Shown: positions 43,546 through 52,881, counted from the first letter of the stretch. The stretch is 64,000 bases of DNA from Bacillota bacterium (GCA_023389275.1 JAEWEN010000012.1:21778-85777); one strand, 5' to 3'. Notes: generated from the sequence alone by a model not told the origin. A program made the numbers and translations.

Positions 43546-43589
43546 TAAAAAAAGATGCTTTCCAAAGAATAAATCTTTGAAAAACATCT
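43546..43589 (-). terminator. Terminator of the rplM-rpsI operon
   Basis: A 15-bp stem AGATGTTTTTCAAAG / CTTTGGAAAGCATCT with wobbles, loop ATTTATT, and a run of seven T on the minus strand. Confidence 0.9.
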
Positions 43590-43602
43590 CTTTGATAAAA
43601 TA

Positions 43603-43995
43603 CTATCTCTTTGAGAATTGTGGTGATCTTCTTGCTTTTTTAAGACCGTATTTCTTTCTCTCAACCATTCTTGGGTCCCTTGTAAGGAATCCTGCTCTTT
43701 TAAGAACTGGTTTGATTTCAGCATCAGCTTGAACTAAAGCTCTAGAAATTCCGTGTCTGATAGCTCCAGCTTGACCTGTAAATCCTCCACCATGTACGTT
43801 AACAAGTACATCGTACTTATCAATTGTACCAGTTAAGTTAAGTGGTTGCTTAACTATAACCTTAAGTGTTTCTAGTCCAAAGTAGTTTTCTATATCTCTT
43901 TTATTAACAACTATTTTTCCATCTCCAGGTACTAGTCTAACTCTTGCTACAGAAGTCTTTCTTCTACCTGTTCCACAGTATTGTACTCTTTCCAT
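43603..43995 (-). CDS. rpsI: 30S ribosomal protein S9
   Basis: 130 residues with YCGTGRRKTSVARVRL at the start, the GGGFTGQAGAIRHGI block and the basic C-terminal tail ending RSPQFSKR that reaches into the ribosomal P site. Co-transcribed with rplM 27 bases upstream. Length and ends are normal. Confidence 0.98.
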   Translation of the reverse strand: MERVQYCGTGRRKTSVARVRLVPGDGKIVVNKRDIENYFGLETLKVIVKQPLNLTGTIDKYDVLVNVHGGGFTGQAGAIRHGISRALVQADAEIKPVLKRAGFLTRDPRMVERKKYGLKKARRSPQFSKR

Positions 43996-44022
43996 TCGAA
44001 AATCCTCCCTTCAATCCACTAA

Positions 44023-44457
44023 TTAATATTTGAACTCAAGCACTTCTGGCTTTTGTGCTTCATGATTGTGCTCTGTTCCTCTGTATACTTTTAGCTTCTT
44101 GAACATTTGTCTACCAAGTGATCCTTTTGGAAGCATTCTTCTTACTGCTTCTTCAACAGCTAATTCTGGTTTCTCTGCCATGATTTTTTTGTATGATATT
44201 TCTTTTAGTCCACCTGGATATAGTGAATGGTGTCTATATAGTTTATCATTTAATTTGTTTCCTGTTAAAACTATTTTGTCAGCGTTAATTACTATAACAA
44301 AATCTCCAGTATCAACATTTGGTGTATATGTTGGCTTGTGCTTTCCTCTAAGAACTGTTGCTATTTGACTTGAAAGTCTTCCTAGTGTTTTGTCAGCAGC
44401 ATCAACAACATACCATTTTCTTTGTACATCTTCTGCTTTTGCCATGTATGACTTCAT
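44023..44457 (-). CDS. rplM: 50S ribosomal protein L13
   Basis: 144 residues; WYVVDAADKTLGRLSSQIA and the PxGSLGRQMFKKLKVYRG segment identify L13. It has its own promoter just after truA and a leader of roughly 90 bases with a stable hairpin, which fits the L13 leader through which L13 represses its own operon in Firmicutes. Confidence 0.97.
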   Translation of the reverse strand: MKSYMAKAEDVQRKWYVVDAADKTLGRLSSQIATVLRGKHKPTYTPNVDTGDFVIVINADKIVLTGNKLNDKLYRHHSLYPGGLKEISYKKIMAEKPELAVEEAVRRMLPKGSLGRQMFKKLKVYRGTEHNHEAQKPEVLEFKY

Positions 44458-44550
44458 GTTTTTTACCCTCCCTGATCTTAGTTACATATGTGTAAATAAT
44501 CTATATTAAAGATCCGGGGCTAGTGGATCTTGTTTAACCGTTTTACACCA
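44458..44550 (-). promoter_or_regulatory. Candidate L13 leader
   Basis: Minus-strand hairpin AAGATCC / GGATCTT (44509-44531) with a 9-base loop lies between promoter and rplM start. Firmicutes carry an autoregulatory L13 leader here; I matched position and a conserved-looking stem, not a covariance model. Confidence 0.5.
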
Positions 44551-44556
44551 TTATTT

Positions 44557-44585
44557 ATTTTAATACATCGAGCCTAGTGTGTCAA
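44557..44585 (-). promoter_or_regulatory. sigma-A promoter of rplM-rpsI
   Basis: -35 TTGACA, 17-base spacer, -10 TAAAAT on the minus strand, starting 3 bases after the truA stop codon. Confidence 0.82.
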
Positions 44586-44587
44586 TA

Positions 44588-45322
44588 TCAATAGTAAACT
44601 TTTTGAAGATAAAGCCCATTAGGTTTAGCTGTTACTCCAGCTTTTTTCCTATCTTTAGACTTTATAATACTTTCAATGTTAGTATAATGGATTTTTCCCC
44701 TACCAACATCTACTAAAGTTCCTGTTATAATCCTTACCATATTATAAAGAAAACCATTTCCCTCTATATAAAGTGTTATATTATCCCTATCTTTTTTAAG
44801 ATTAAGGTCATATATTTCCCTAGTGGATGTTGCAGCTGAACCTCCTTGGGACTTAAAAGCGGAAAAATCATGTTCTCCTATAAAGTACTTACATGCTTTT
44901 TGCATATTAAGAAAATCAAGATCATAGCCTACATGCCAATGATAGTTATTCATTAACGCGCTAGGTGTTTTTCTATTAAATATTTTATACGTATAGGCTT
45001 TTCTTTTGCATGAGTAAATAGGATGAAAATCCATATCTACATCTTCTGCTAAAACTACCTTAATATCCTTTGGTAGTTTTGAATTAATGGCTCCAGGAAT
45101 TTTACTACATGGTATTTTTGTGCTACTTTTAAAGGTAGCAACTTGCCCCATTGCATGTACTCCTGAATCAGTTCTACTAGCTCCCATAATCTTTATGTCT
45201 TCTTTTAAAAGGTTTATGATAACCTTTTCTAAGGTTTCTTCTATAGAAATCCCATTTTTCTGTCTTTGCCATCCGCAGTAATTTGTTCCATCATATTCTA
45301 AAGTAAGTTTTATATTTCGCAT
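44588..45322 (-). CDS. truA: tRNA pseudouridine(38-40) synthase
   Basis: A 244-residue TruA. The catalytic Asp is D52 in GASRTDSGVHAMGQV, and the N-terminal LTLEYDGTNYCGWQRQ is diagnostic. It makes pseudouridine at tRNA positions 38-40. Its start overlaps ecfT by one base, so it is coupled to the energy-coupling factor operon, as in many Firmicutes. Confidence 0.96.
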   Translation of the reverse strand: MRNIKLTLEYDGTNYCGWQRQKNGISIEETLEKVIINLLKEDIKIMGASRTDSGVHAMGQVATFKSSTKIPCSKIPGAINSKLPKDIKVVLAEDVDMDFHPIYSCKRKAYTYKIFNRKTPSALMNNYHWHVGYDLDFLNMQKACKYFIGEHDFSAFKSQGGSAATSTREIYDLNLKKDRDNITLYIEGNGFLYNMVRIITGTLVDVGRGKIHYTNIESIIKSKDRKKAGVTAKPNGLYLQKVYY

Positions 45323-46119
45323 TATAATTTCCTACTTAATATTGATATTACTAGTAATATTATTAGTGAAGTAATTGCTATATAATCTCTTTTCTCTACG
45401 TGAAGCTGCTTTAATCTAGTTCTTCCTTCTCCCCCTCTATAACATCTTGCTTCCATTGCAGTTGCAAGATCCTCAGCTCTTCTAAATGAGCTTATAAATA
45501 AGGGTACTAAAATAGGAACTAAGCTTTTTGCTCTTTTAACTATAGAGCCTGATTCAAAATCAGCTCCCCTTGCCATTTGTGCTTTCATTATTTTATCTGT
45601 TTCTTCTATTAAAGTTGGTATAAATCTTAAAGCTATGGTCATCATCATAGCAAGCTCATGAGCTGGAAGACCAACTTTTTTAAAAGGATTAAGTAATCTT
45701 TCTATTCCATCGGTTAAAGCTATAGGAGATGTTGTAAGAGTTAGTATTGATGTTCCCATAATTAAAAATACTAATCTTAAAACCATAAATACAGCTATTG
45801 ATACACCTTTATCTGTTATTTTTAGTGGACCTAGTTGATATATAATATCTCCTGGTGTTAAAAATATATTTAAAATTGCAGTAAATACAATAATCCAAAG
45901 TATTGGTTTTAATCCTTTAAAAATATAGCTTAAAGGAATTTTTGCTAATCTTATAGTAAAAACAGTAAACACAGCTATGGCTATATAACCATAGAAATTA
46001 TTTACTATAAATAATATAGCTATATATAATAACGACAATAATATTTTTACTCTAGGGTCTAGTTTATGTACAAATGAATTTCCAGGTAAATACTGTCCTA
46101 TAGTTATATCTTTAAGCAT
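45322..46119 (-). CDS. ecfT: Energy-coupling factor transporter transmembrane protein EcfT
   Basis: A 265-residue membrane protein, with about five helices and the two ARG coupling motifs (ARG in KAQMARGADFESG and ARC in EARCYRGG). It joins the ATPases EcfA1 and EcfA2 to interchangeable substrate-binding S components for vitamins and nickel/cobalt. No S component is in this cluster, the usual group II arrangement. Confidence 0.94.
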   Translation of the reverse strand: MLKDITIGQYLPGNSFVHKLDPRVKILLSLLYIAILFIVNNFYGYIAIAVFTVFTIRLAKIPLSYIFKGLKPILWIIVFTAILNIFLTPGDIIYQLGPLKITDKGVSIAVFMVLRLVFLIMGTSILTLTTSPIALTDGIERLLNPFKKVGLPAHELAMMMTIALRFIPTLIEETDKIMKAQMARGADFESGSIVKRAKSLVPILVPLFISSFRRAEDLATAMEARCYRGGEGRTRLKQLHVEKRDYIAITSLIILLVISILSRKL

Positions 46120-46976
46120 TATTTTTTCTCCTTAAATATGCTAAGTATAGCTTCTTTTGCTTCTTCAATAGTAATAATATCATTGCTAATATTAAATCCT
46201 TTACTACGAAGTTCTCTTATTAAATAAGTTATTTGAGGAACAGCAAGACCTATTTTCTCTAAAGTATCAATTTCCTTAAATACTTCCTTTGGTCTTCCCA
46301 TAAGTACATTTTTACCCTTTGACATAACAATAAGTCTATCAGCAACATTTGCCATATCCTCCATGCTATGTGATACTAAAATTATTGTCATTTTATATTC
46401 ATTGTGAAGATTTTTTATTTCTCGTAATATTTCATCTCTACCTTTAGGATCAAGTCCTGCAGTTGGCTCATCTAATATAAGAACCTTAGGTTCCATTGCA
46501 ATAACTCCTGCTATTGCAACTCTTCTTTTTTGTCCTCCACTTAAATCAAAAGGAGAAACATTTTTATACTTTTCATAATCCATACCAACTACTTTAAGAG
46601 CTCTTTTTACACGTGATAAAACTTCATCATCTGATAGGCCTAAATTTTTAGGTCCAAATGAAACGTCTTTTTCTATAGTCTCTTCAAAAAGTTGATATTC
46701 AGGATATTGAAATACTAATCCTACTTTTTGTCTTATTTTATTAAGATCTGTGTCTTTATTTGTAATACATACATCATCTATATATATACTTCCATTAGTT
46801 GGCTTTAAAAGCCCATTAAATTGTTGAATAAGAGTTGACTTACCTGATCCTGTGTGCCCTATAAGTCCTATAAATTCTCCGTCTTCTATTTCTAAAGAAA
46901 CATCATCTAGTGCTGTTTTCTCAAAAGGAGAACCAACACCATATTTATATGTTAAATTCTCTACTTTAATTGACAT
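46119..46976 (-). CDS. ecfA2: ECF transporter ATPase EcfA2
   Basis: A 285-residue ABC ATPase with Walker A GHTGSGKST (40-48), signature DLSGGQKRRVAIA and LILDEPTAGLDP. The YKYGVGSPFEKTALDDV start is typical of EcfA2 (EcfA'). It overlaps its neighbours by 1 and 16 bases. Confidence 0.94.
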   Translation of the reverse strand: MSIKVENLTYKYGVGSPFEKTALDDVSLEIEDGEFIGLIGHTGSGKSTLIQQFNGLLKPTNGSIYIDDVCITNKDTDLNKIRQKVGLVFQYPEYQLFEETIEKDVSFGPKNLGLSDDEVLSRVKRALKVVGMDYEKYKNVSPFDLSGGQKRRVAIAGVIAMEPKVLILDEPTAGLDPKGRDEILREIKNLHNEYKMTIILVSHSMEDMANVADRLIVMSKGKNVLMGRPKEVFKEIDTLEKIGLAVPQITYLIRELRSKGFNISNDIITIEEAKEAILSIFKEKK

Positions 46977-47800
46977 ATCTCATTCACCATCTCTTCTATG
47001 GTTAAAATATCTTCTTTTAAAGCCACTCCGCTTTGTCTTAACTCATATGCCAATTCAGTTACTTGAGGCACATCGAGTCCTATTTTTTTAAGTTTTTCAA
47101 CCTCTTTAAAAACCTCTCTTGGGGTTCCGTCTACAATAGGCTTTCCTGAGTCCATTACTATAACTCTATCTGCTTGTACTGCTTCTTCCATATAATGAGT
47201 TATTAAAACAATAGTTATATTTTCTTCTTTATTAAGCTTTTTTATTGTAGAAATAACTTCTTTTCTTCCTTTAGGATCAAGCATAGCTGTTGGCTCATCT
47301 AATATAATACAATCTGGTTTCATAGCAAGTACTCCTGCTATTGCTACCCTTTGTTTTTGTCCACCTGATAAAAGATGTGGACCGTGAAGTTTATATTCAA
47401 TCATATTTACTGCATTTAATGATTCATCGACTCTAAGTCTTATTTCATCAGAAGGCACACCTAAATTTTCAGGTCCAAATGCTACATCTTCTTCTACAAT
47501 AGTTGCAACAATTTGATTATCTGGATTTTGAAATACCATTCCAGCTTTTTGCCTTATTTGCCATATATTTTTTTCATCTTTTGTACTAAGTCCCTCTACT
47601 ATTATATCTCCGCTATCAGGTGTAAGTATTGCATTGAAATGCTTAGCTATTGTTGACTTACCTGATCCATTGTGACCAAGTATTACAACAAACTCTCCTT
47701 TATTTATAGATAAATTAACATTATCTAAAACTAATTTTTCACTATCTTCTGCTTTATATGAAAAATATACACTTTTAGCTTCTAACATACGATTATTCAT
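46961..47800 (-). CDS. ecfA1: ECF transporter ATPase EcfA1
   Basis: An ABC ATPase with Walker A GHNGSGKST, signature LLSGGQKQRVAIAG and LDEPTAMLDP. A GTG at 47809 is in frame but overlaps the AGGTG ribosome site; the ATG at 47800 has six bases of spacing and is chosen (279 residues). It starts 41 bases after the hairpin that closes the alpha operon, and no promoter was clear in between. Confidence 0.93.
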   Translation of the reverse strand: MNNRMLEAKSVYFSYKAEDSEKLVLDNVNLSINKGEFVVILGHNGSGKSTIAKHFNAILTPDSGDIIVEGLSTKDEKNIWQIRQKAGMVFQNPDNQIVATIVEEDVAFGPENLGVPSDEIRLRVDESLNAVNMIEYKLHGPHLLSGGQKQRVAIAGVLAMKPDCIILDEPTAMLDPKGRKEVISTIKKLNKEENITIVLITHYMEEAVQADRVIVMDSGKPIVDGTPREVFKEVEKLKKIGLDVPQVTELAYELRQSGVALKEDILTIEEMVNEICQLK

Positions 47801-47840
47801 TTTAAGCACCTACTTGTTTTAATGCTTCTATTTTTAAATA

Positions 47841-47880
47841 TTAAAAAGGGATTAAGTATAGTCATACTTAACTTAATCCC
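47841..47880 (-). terminator. Terminator after rplQ
   Basis: GGGATTAAGT / ACTTAATCCC (10 bp) with a further inner stem, followed by TTTTTAATATT on the minus strand. Downstream ecfA1 has no obvious promoter, so read-through probably feeds it. Confidence 0.82.
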
Positions 47881-47924
47881 ACATTAACACTATTATTAAA
47901 AAGTATATTACTTTTTATTTTTAA

Positions 47925-48272
47925 TTAAACAAGCTCAAGAATTACTGATTCTGCTGAATCTCCTCTTCTTGGACCCATTTTAATTATTCTTGTGTATCCA
48001 CCATTTCTCTCTTGGTACTTTGGCGCTATATCTGAAAATAGTTTTGCAACTACAGCTTCTTCAGTTACATACGCAAGAACTTGTCTTCTAGCATGAAGAT
48101 CTCCTCTTTTTCCTAGAGTAATCATTTTTTCAGCTATGCTTCTAACTTCCTTAGCTCTTGCTTCCGTAGTTATTATTTTTCCGTCTTCTGACTTAAAGAA
48201 ACTAGTTACAAGGTTTCTTAACATAGCTTTTCTTTGATCAGATGGACGTCCTAGCTTACGGTATCCTGCCAC
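47925..48272 (-). CDS. rplQ: 50S ribosomal protein L17
   Basis: 115 residues; GYRKLGRPSDQRKAMLRNLVTSF is the L17 signature. It is the short bacterial form and the last ribosomal gene of the alpha operon, 12 bases after rpoA. Confidence 0.98.
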   Translation of the reverse strand: MAGYRKLGRPSDQRKAMLRNLVTSFFKSEDGKIITTEARAKEVRSIAEKMITLGKRGDLHARRQVLAYVTEEAVVAKLFSDIAPKYQERNGGYTRIIKMGPRRGDSAESVILELV

Positions 48273-48284
48273 TTAAAATCCCTC

Positions 48285-49232
48285 CTATTCGTCGTTTTTT
48301 CTTAAATCAAATCCTAGTGCTTTTAGTTTTTGTTCTACTTCTTCTAGAGATTTTTTACCAAGGTTTCTAACCTTCATCATATCTTCTTCTGATTTTTGAA
48401 CTAGTTCATAAACACTGTTGATTCCTGCTCTTTTTAGGCAGTTATATGATCTAACAGATAGATCTAGTTCTTCAATGGTCATTTCAAGAAGTTTATCTTT
48501 TTTATCTTCTTCTTTTTCAACCATTATTTCAACATTATCATCATGTCCTCCAAAGCTTAGGAATAACTTGAAGTGTTCTATTAATATTTTAGATGATATG
48601 CTTATAGCTTCATCTGGAGTTATAGCTCCATTAGTCCAAATTTCAAGAGTTAGCTTATCGTAGTCAGTAATTTGACCAACACGTGTATTTTCTACACTAT
48701 AGTTTACCCTTTTTGTTGGAGTGTAAATAGAATCTACTGGTATTAAACCTATTGGCTGATTAGTAGACTTATTTTTTTCTGCTGGAACATATCCTCTACC
48801 TCTGTCAATAATAAGCTCCATATAAAGTCTTCCGCCCTCACTAACGGTAGCTATGTAGTGATCTTTATTTACAATCTCTACTCCACCATCTGACTTTATA
48901 TCTGCACCTGTTACAACAGCTGGCCCAACTACATCTATAACAGCAGTTTTAGGAACTTCTCCTTCAACTTTAACTGCTAAGCCTTTTATGTTAAGGATGA
49001 TTTCCATTGCATCTTCCTTAACGTTAGGGATAGTTGAGAATTCATGTAGAACTCCTTCAATTTTGATTGAGTTTACAGCAGCTCCTGGTAATGATGAAAG
49101 AAGCATTCTTCTCATTGCATTACCAAGAGTTGTACCATATCCTCTTTCAAGTGGTTCAATTACAAACTTAGCATATGAACCATCCTCTGCGCTTTCGACA
49201 CATTCTAATCTTGGCTTTTCTATTTCTAACAT
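48285..49232 (-). CDS. rpoA: RNA polymerase alpha subunit
   Basis: 315 residues: assembly domain (about 1-230, GYGTTLGNAMRRMLLSSLPG), linker, and the C-terminal domain (about 250-315) with helix-hairpin-helix elements (NCLKRAGINSVYELV, RNLGKKSLEEVEQKL) that contact UP elements and activators. Position after rpsD is standard. Confidence 0.98.
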   Translation of the reverse strand: MLEIEKPRLECVESAEDGSYAKFVIEPLERGYGTTLGNAMRRMLLSSLPGAAVNSIKIEGVLHEFSTIPNVKEDAMEIILNIKGLAVKVEGEVPKTAVIDVVGPAVVTGADIKSDGGVEIVNKDHYIATVSEGGRLYMELIIDRGRGYVPAEKNKSTNQPIGLIPVDSIYTPTKRVNYSVENTRVGQITDYDKLTLEIWTNGAITPDEAISISSKILIEHFKLFLSFGGHDDNVEIMVEKEEDKKDKLLEMTIEELDLSVRSYNCLKRAGINSVYELVQKSEEDMMKVRNLGKKSLEEVEQKLKALGFDLRKNDE

Positions 49233-49300
49233 TTATATTAACCCTCCTTTTTAAAAAAGGTAACCTAAAAATGGCGAGGGCAACTGATTCTTCACCAAAA

Positions 49301-49921
49301 TTACTTACTGTATAGCTCGACGATTAGAGTTTCGTTAACTGGTATATCAACATCTTCTCTTTGTGGAAGAGCTACAACTGATGCTTCCATCTTATCTTTG
49401 TCAACTGTAAGCCAGCTTGGAGCATTAGTAGCAACTTCAGCCATTGCTTTAAACTTCTCGCTTGCTTTACTTTTTTCTTTAACAGCTACAACGTCACCAA
49501 CTTTTATTTGGTATGAAGGTATATCTACCTTTTGTCCGTTTACTGTAAAGTGTCCGTGTCTTACTAATTGTCTAGCTTCTGGTCTTGATCCACCAAATCC
49601 TAGTCTAAATACAACGTTATCAAGTCTTGTTTCAAGAATTCTAACAAGGTTTTCCCCTGCGATACCTTTTTGGCTTTCAGCCTTTTCGTAGTATCCTCTG
49701 AATTGTGATTCAAGTACTCCGTATATTCTCTTAGCTTTTTGTTTTTCTCTTAACTGAATACCATAGTTAGTAAGTTTCTTTCTTCCTTGCCCATGTTGTC
49801 CTGGAGCATATGGTCTTCTAGCTATAGGGCATTTATCACTATAACATTTATCACTCTTTAGATATAATCTAACGCCTTCTCTTCTACATAGTTTACAAAC
49901 TGGTCCTGTATATCTTGCCAT
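49301..49921 (-). CDS. rpsD: 30S ribosomal protein S4
   Basis: 206 residues. Its N-terminus carries a zinc site (C9, C12, C26, C31), so it is the zinc-binding C+ form, followed by the S4 RNA-binding domain. S4 normally represses its own operon, but no pseudoknot was modelled here. Confidence 0.98.
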   Translation of the reverse strand: MARYTGPVCKLCRREGVRLYLKSDKCYSDKCPIARRPYAPGQHGQGRKKLTNYGIQLREKQKAKRIYGVLESQFRGYYEKAESQKGIAGENLVRILETRLDNVVFRLGFGGSRPEARQLVRHGHFTVNGQKVDIPSYQIKVGDVVAVKEKSKASEKFKAMAEVATNAPSWLTVDKDKMEASVVALPQREDVDIPVNETLIVELYSK

Positions 49922-49943
49922 TTAATATTACACCTCCTATCAA

Positions 49944-50339
49944 TTAGACTCTTCTTCTTTTTGGTGGTCTACATCCGTTATGTGGGATTGGAGTTACGTC
50001 TTTTATTAGACTTACTTCAAGACCTGCAGCTTGAAGTGCTCTGATAGCAGCTTCTCTACCTGATCCTGGTCCCTTAACATAAACCTCAACACTTTTCATT
50101 CCGTTATCAACTGCAACTTTAGCTGCTGTTTCAGCTGCCATTTGTGCTGCAAATGGAGTACTCTTTCTTGATCCTCTGAATCCAAGTCCACCAGCACTTG
50201 CCCATGAAATTGCATTTCCGGCAGTGTCAGTTAGAGTTACTATTGTATTGTTAAATGTTGATTGAATATGTGCTGCGCCACGATCAACATTTTTACGCTC
50301 TCTTCTTCTTTTAACTTTCTTACCTCTTTGAGCCGCCAT
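49944..50339 (-). CDS. rpsK: 30S ribosomal protein S11
   Basis: 131 residues with GAAHIQSTFNNTIVTLTDTAGN and the basic end CRPPKRRRV that contacts 16S rRNA in the platform. Gap to rpsD is 22 bases. Confidence 0.98.
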   Translation of the reverse strand: MAAQRGKKVKRRRERKNVDRGAAHIQSTFNNTIVTLTDTAGNAISWASAGGLGFRGSRKSTPFAAQMAAETAAKVAVDNGMKSVEVYVKGPGSGREAAIRALQAAGLEVSLIKDVTPIPHNGCRPPKRRRV

Positions 50340-50356
50340 TCATCTTCCCTCCTTAA

Positions 50357-50728
50357 TTACTTTTTCTTTCTACCACTTACAGTTCTCTTTGGTCCTTTTC
50401 TAGTTCTAGCGTTAGTTTTAGTCTTTTGACCTCTAACTGGAAGACCTCTTCTATGTCTCATTCCTCTGTAAGAACCGATTTCCATAAGTCTCTTAATATT
50501 AAGTGCTATTGTTCTTCTTAAGTCACCTTCAACTAAATAACTTTTACCAATAACATCTCTAAGCATATTAACTTCATCTTCGCTTAGGTCTTTAACCCTT
50601 ACATCTGGGCTAATACCAGTTTCAGCAAGTATTTTTTGTGCACTTGGCTTACCAATTCCATATATATAAGTTAGTGCTATTTCAACTCTTTTTTCTCTTG
50701 GTATGTCAACACCAGCTATTCTAGCCAT
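50357..50728 (-). CDS. rpsM: 30S ribosomal protein S13
   Basis: 123 residues; ARIAGVDIPREKRVEIALTYIYGIG and the C-terminal RTRKGPKRT tail are typical. It follows rpmJ with an 84-base gap where no hairpin or gene was seen. Confidence 0.98.
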   Translation of the reverse strand: MARIAGVDIPREKRVEIALTYIYGIGKPSAQKILAETGISPDVRVKDLSEDEVNMLRDVIGKSYLVEGDLRRTIALNIKRLMEIGSYRGMRHRRGLPVRGQKTKTNARTRKGPKRTVSGRKKK

Positions 50729-50812
50729 TTACTCTTACACCTCCTGTGTTATTTCATTTTCGAAGATATTTATATAAACACCAAACATAAATTTAGTGCA
50801 GCCGCGTTCTAA

Positions 50813-50926
50813 TTAACCTTGTTTTTGTTTATGCTTTGGGTTTTCGCATATAACCATTACTCTGCCATGTCTTCTTATAACTTTACATTTTTCGCATATA
50901 GGTTTTACAGATGGTCTAACCTTCAT
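50813..50926 (-). CDS. rpmJ: 50S ribosomal protein L36 (zinc-binding form)
   Basis: A 37-residue protein starting at ATG 50926, MKVRPSVKPICEKCKVIRRH, with zinc ligands C11, C14, C27 and H32 (C+ form). It is too short for default callers and was read directly. It lies between infA and rpsM as in other Firmicutes. Confidence 0.95.
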   Translation of the reverse strand: MKVRPSVKPICEKCKVIRRHGRVMVICENPKHKQKQG

Positions 50927-50942
50927 GGCTATTCCTCCTTTT

Positions 50943-51161
50943 CTACTTTGCTCTCCATACTATTCTACCACGAGTTAAATCGTAAGGTGAAACATTTACA
51001 GTTACTTTATCGCCTGGAAGAATTCTTATAAAATTCATTCTAAGCTTTCCTGATATGTGAGCTACTATTTTATGACCATTTTCAAGCTCAACTTGAAAAT
51101 TAGCGTTTGGCAGCGCTTCTAATACTGTTCCCTGTAGTTCTATTACATCATCCTTTGCCAT
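50943..51161 (-). CDS. infA: Translation initiation factor IF-1
   Basis: 72 residues of S1-like OB fold: AKDDVIELQGTVLEALPNANFQVEL and the conserved end LTRGRIVWRAK. It binds the 30S A site during initiation. Confidence 0.98.
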   Translation of the reverse strand: MAKDDVIELQGTVLEALPNANFQVELENGHKIVAHISGKLRMNFIRILPGDKVTVNVSPYDLTRGRIVWRAK

Positions 51162-51177
51162 TAGGTAACAAACCTCC

Positions 51178-51447
51178 TTATAACAAGTTCATTGACTGCA
51201 GGCATTTTTTAATGTCAGCATTTAATATATGTTCTCCATTTAATAGTTTATCCTTTATTGAACAAGCTAAATCATCATGAAGCACTAAATGCTTAATTTT
51301 CTTTTTTTTAGGATTTTCTATTTTGCGAAGTTTTCCATCTGATAATAAGACATAATCTTTATCTATGATCTTAACTACAACAAAATATTTATCCTTATCT
51401 CTACCTGCTTTTGAATGTACAATTCGTCCTAGGGTTATTTCACCCAT
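51178..51447 (-). CDS. KOW-domain RNA-binding protein (L14e-like)
   Basis: 89 residues starting MGEITLGRIVHSKAGRDKDK, a KOW-type SH3-like barrel like ribosomal protein L14e. Homologues lie in this very position between map and infA in Clostridia and related bacteria. Its function is not established; a role in translation or ribosome biogenesis is inferred from the setting. Confidence 0.85.
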   Translation of the reverse strand: MGEITLGRIVHSKAGRDKDKYFVVVKIIDKDYVLLSDGKLRKIENPKKKKIKHLVLHDDLACSIKDKLLNGEHILNADIKKCLQSMNLL

Positions 51448-51459
51448 TTTTATTCACCT

Positions 51460-52212
51460 CTATTTTATAAGTGTGAGTATTTCCGGACCATTTTCTAATA
51501 TAGCAACTGTGTTCTCATAATGAGCAGAAAGCTTTCCGTCTGCTGTAACAACAGTCCAGCCATCTGACAGCTGCTTAGCTGCATATACACCAACGTTAAC
51601 CATTGGCTCTATTGCAAGCACCATGCCTTTAGCAAGCTTTGGGCCTTTACCTGCTTTTCCATAGTTAGGAACAGAAGGTTCTTCGTGTAACGCCTTACCT
51701 ATCCCGTGACCTACGTAATCCCTAACCAAAGAGAATCCATGTCTCTCAGCATAGGTTTGGATACCATTAGAAATATCTCCAATTCTTTTTCCTACACAAG
51801 CATACTTTATACCCTCAAAGAAACTTTGCTCTGTAACATTTATCAGCTTTTTAGCTTCATCTGAAATATCACCTACTGCAAAGGTTCTAGCTGCATCACC
51901 ATGGAATCCTTTAAAGTACGCTCCACAGTCAACACTAATTATGTCACCTTCCTGCAATACTCGTTTCGATGATGGTATCCCATGAACTATCTCTTCATTT
52001 ATTGATGCACATATTGACCTAGGGAAGCCACCATATCCCTTAAAGGAAGGACGTGCACCAGAATTAATTATATATTCTTCTGCTAATTTGTCAATCTCTA
52101 AAGTTGTAATTCCTGGTTTAATATTTTCTTCGATTTTTAGTAAAGTTTCTGCTACAATTGTTCCTGCCTTACGCATTACATCTATTTCATTACTTGACTT
52201 TAGATAAATCAT
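51460..52212 (-). CDS. map: Methionine aminopeptidase, type I
   Basis: 250 residues of the pita-bread fold: GYGGFPRSICASINEEIVHGIP, metal ligands in ISVDCGAYFKGFHGDAART, GHGIG and the EPMVN/TENTV blocks. It removes the initiator Met from nascent proteins. It overlaps adk by one base. Confidence 0.97.
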   Translation of the reverse strand: MIYLKSSNEIDVMRKAGTIVAETLLKIEENIKPGITTLEIDKLAEEYIINSGARPSFKGYGGFPRSICASINEEIVHGIPSSKRVLQEGDIISVDCGAYFKGFHGDAARTFAVGDISDEAKKLINVTEQSFFEGIKYACVGKRIGDISNGIQTYAERHGFSLVRDYVGHGIGKALHEEPSVPNYGKAGKGPKLAKGMVLAIEPMVNVGVYAAKQLSDGWTVVTADGKLSAHYENTVAILENGPEILTLIK

Positions 52213-52862
52213 TAATTACTACTCCCTAGTGCACTTAGGATGTCAGCAAATACTTTATTAATATCTTGCTCTCCATCAATAGTTCTAAGTATTCCTTTTG
52301 ATTCGTAGTAATCTATTAAAGGCTTAGTTTGACTTCCGTATACTTCTAATCTACTTGATACAGTTTCTACGTTGTCATCTGCTCTTTGAATAACTTCAGC
52401 TGAACAGTAATCACATACGCCTTCTTTTTTAGGTGGATTGAATACTACATGGAAACTTGCTCCACAGCTAGGGCAAACTCTTCTACCTGTTAATCTATCT
52501 ATAAGCGCTTTATCAGCAACATTAATATTTATAACATGATCAAGTTTTGTTCCTTCTGAATCTAAAAACTTAGCTAAAGCTTCTGCTTGAGCTACAGTTC
52601 TTGGGAAACCATCTAGCATAAATCCTTGTTCACAGTCTTTTTCTTTAAGTCTATCTTCAACAATCTCTATAGTAAGCTCATCTGGAACTAATTGTCCCTT
52701 ATCCATAAAAGATTTAGCTTTAACCCCTAGTGGAGTTTGCTCTTTTATGTTTTTTCTAAATATGTCTCCTGTTGAGATGTGTGGTATACCAAATTTCTCT
52801 ACTATGAACTTTGCTTGTGTTCCTTTACCTGATCCTGGAGGTCCAAGCAATACTATTTTCAT
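52212..52862 (-). CDS. adk: Adenylate kinase (zinc-lid form)
   Basis: 216 residues: P-loop GPPGSGKGTQ (7-16), and a long LID with four cysteines, C130-x2-C133 and C150-x2-C153, which hold zinc as in Gram-positive enzymes. It interconverts ATP + AMP and 2 ADP. Confidence 0.98.
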   Translation of the reverse strand: MKIVLLGPPGSGKGTQAKFIVEKFGIPHISTGDIFRKNIKEQTPLGVKAKSFMDKGQLVPDELTIEIVEDRLKEKDCEQGFMLDGFPRTVAQAEALAKFLDSEGTKLDHVININVADKALIDRLTGRRVCPSCGASFHVVFNPPKKEGVCDYCSAEVIQRADDNVETVSSRLEVYGSQTKPLIDYYESKGILRTIDGEQDINKVFADILSALGSSN

Positions 52863-52881
52863 TTAACCATCTCCATTAAAT

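Noticed and set aside
43506..43724. A 72-codon minus-strand frame across the rpsI end
   Set aside because: It is an out-of-frame overlap with rpsI and its terminator, with no ribosome site.
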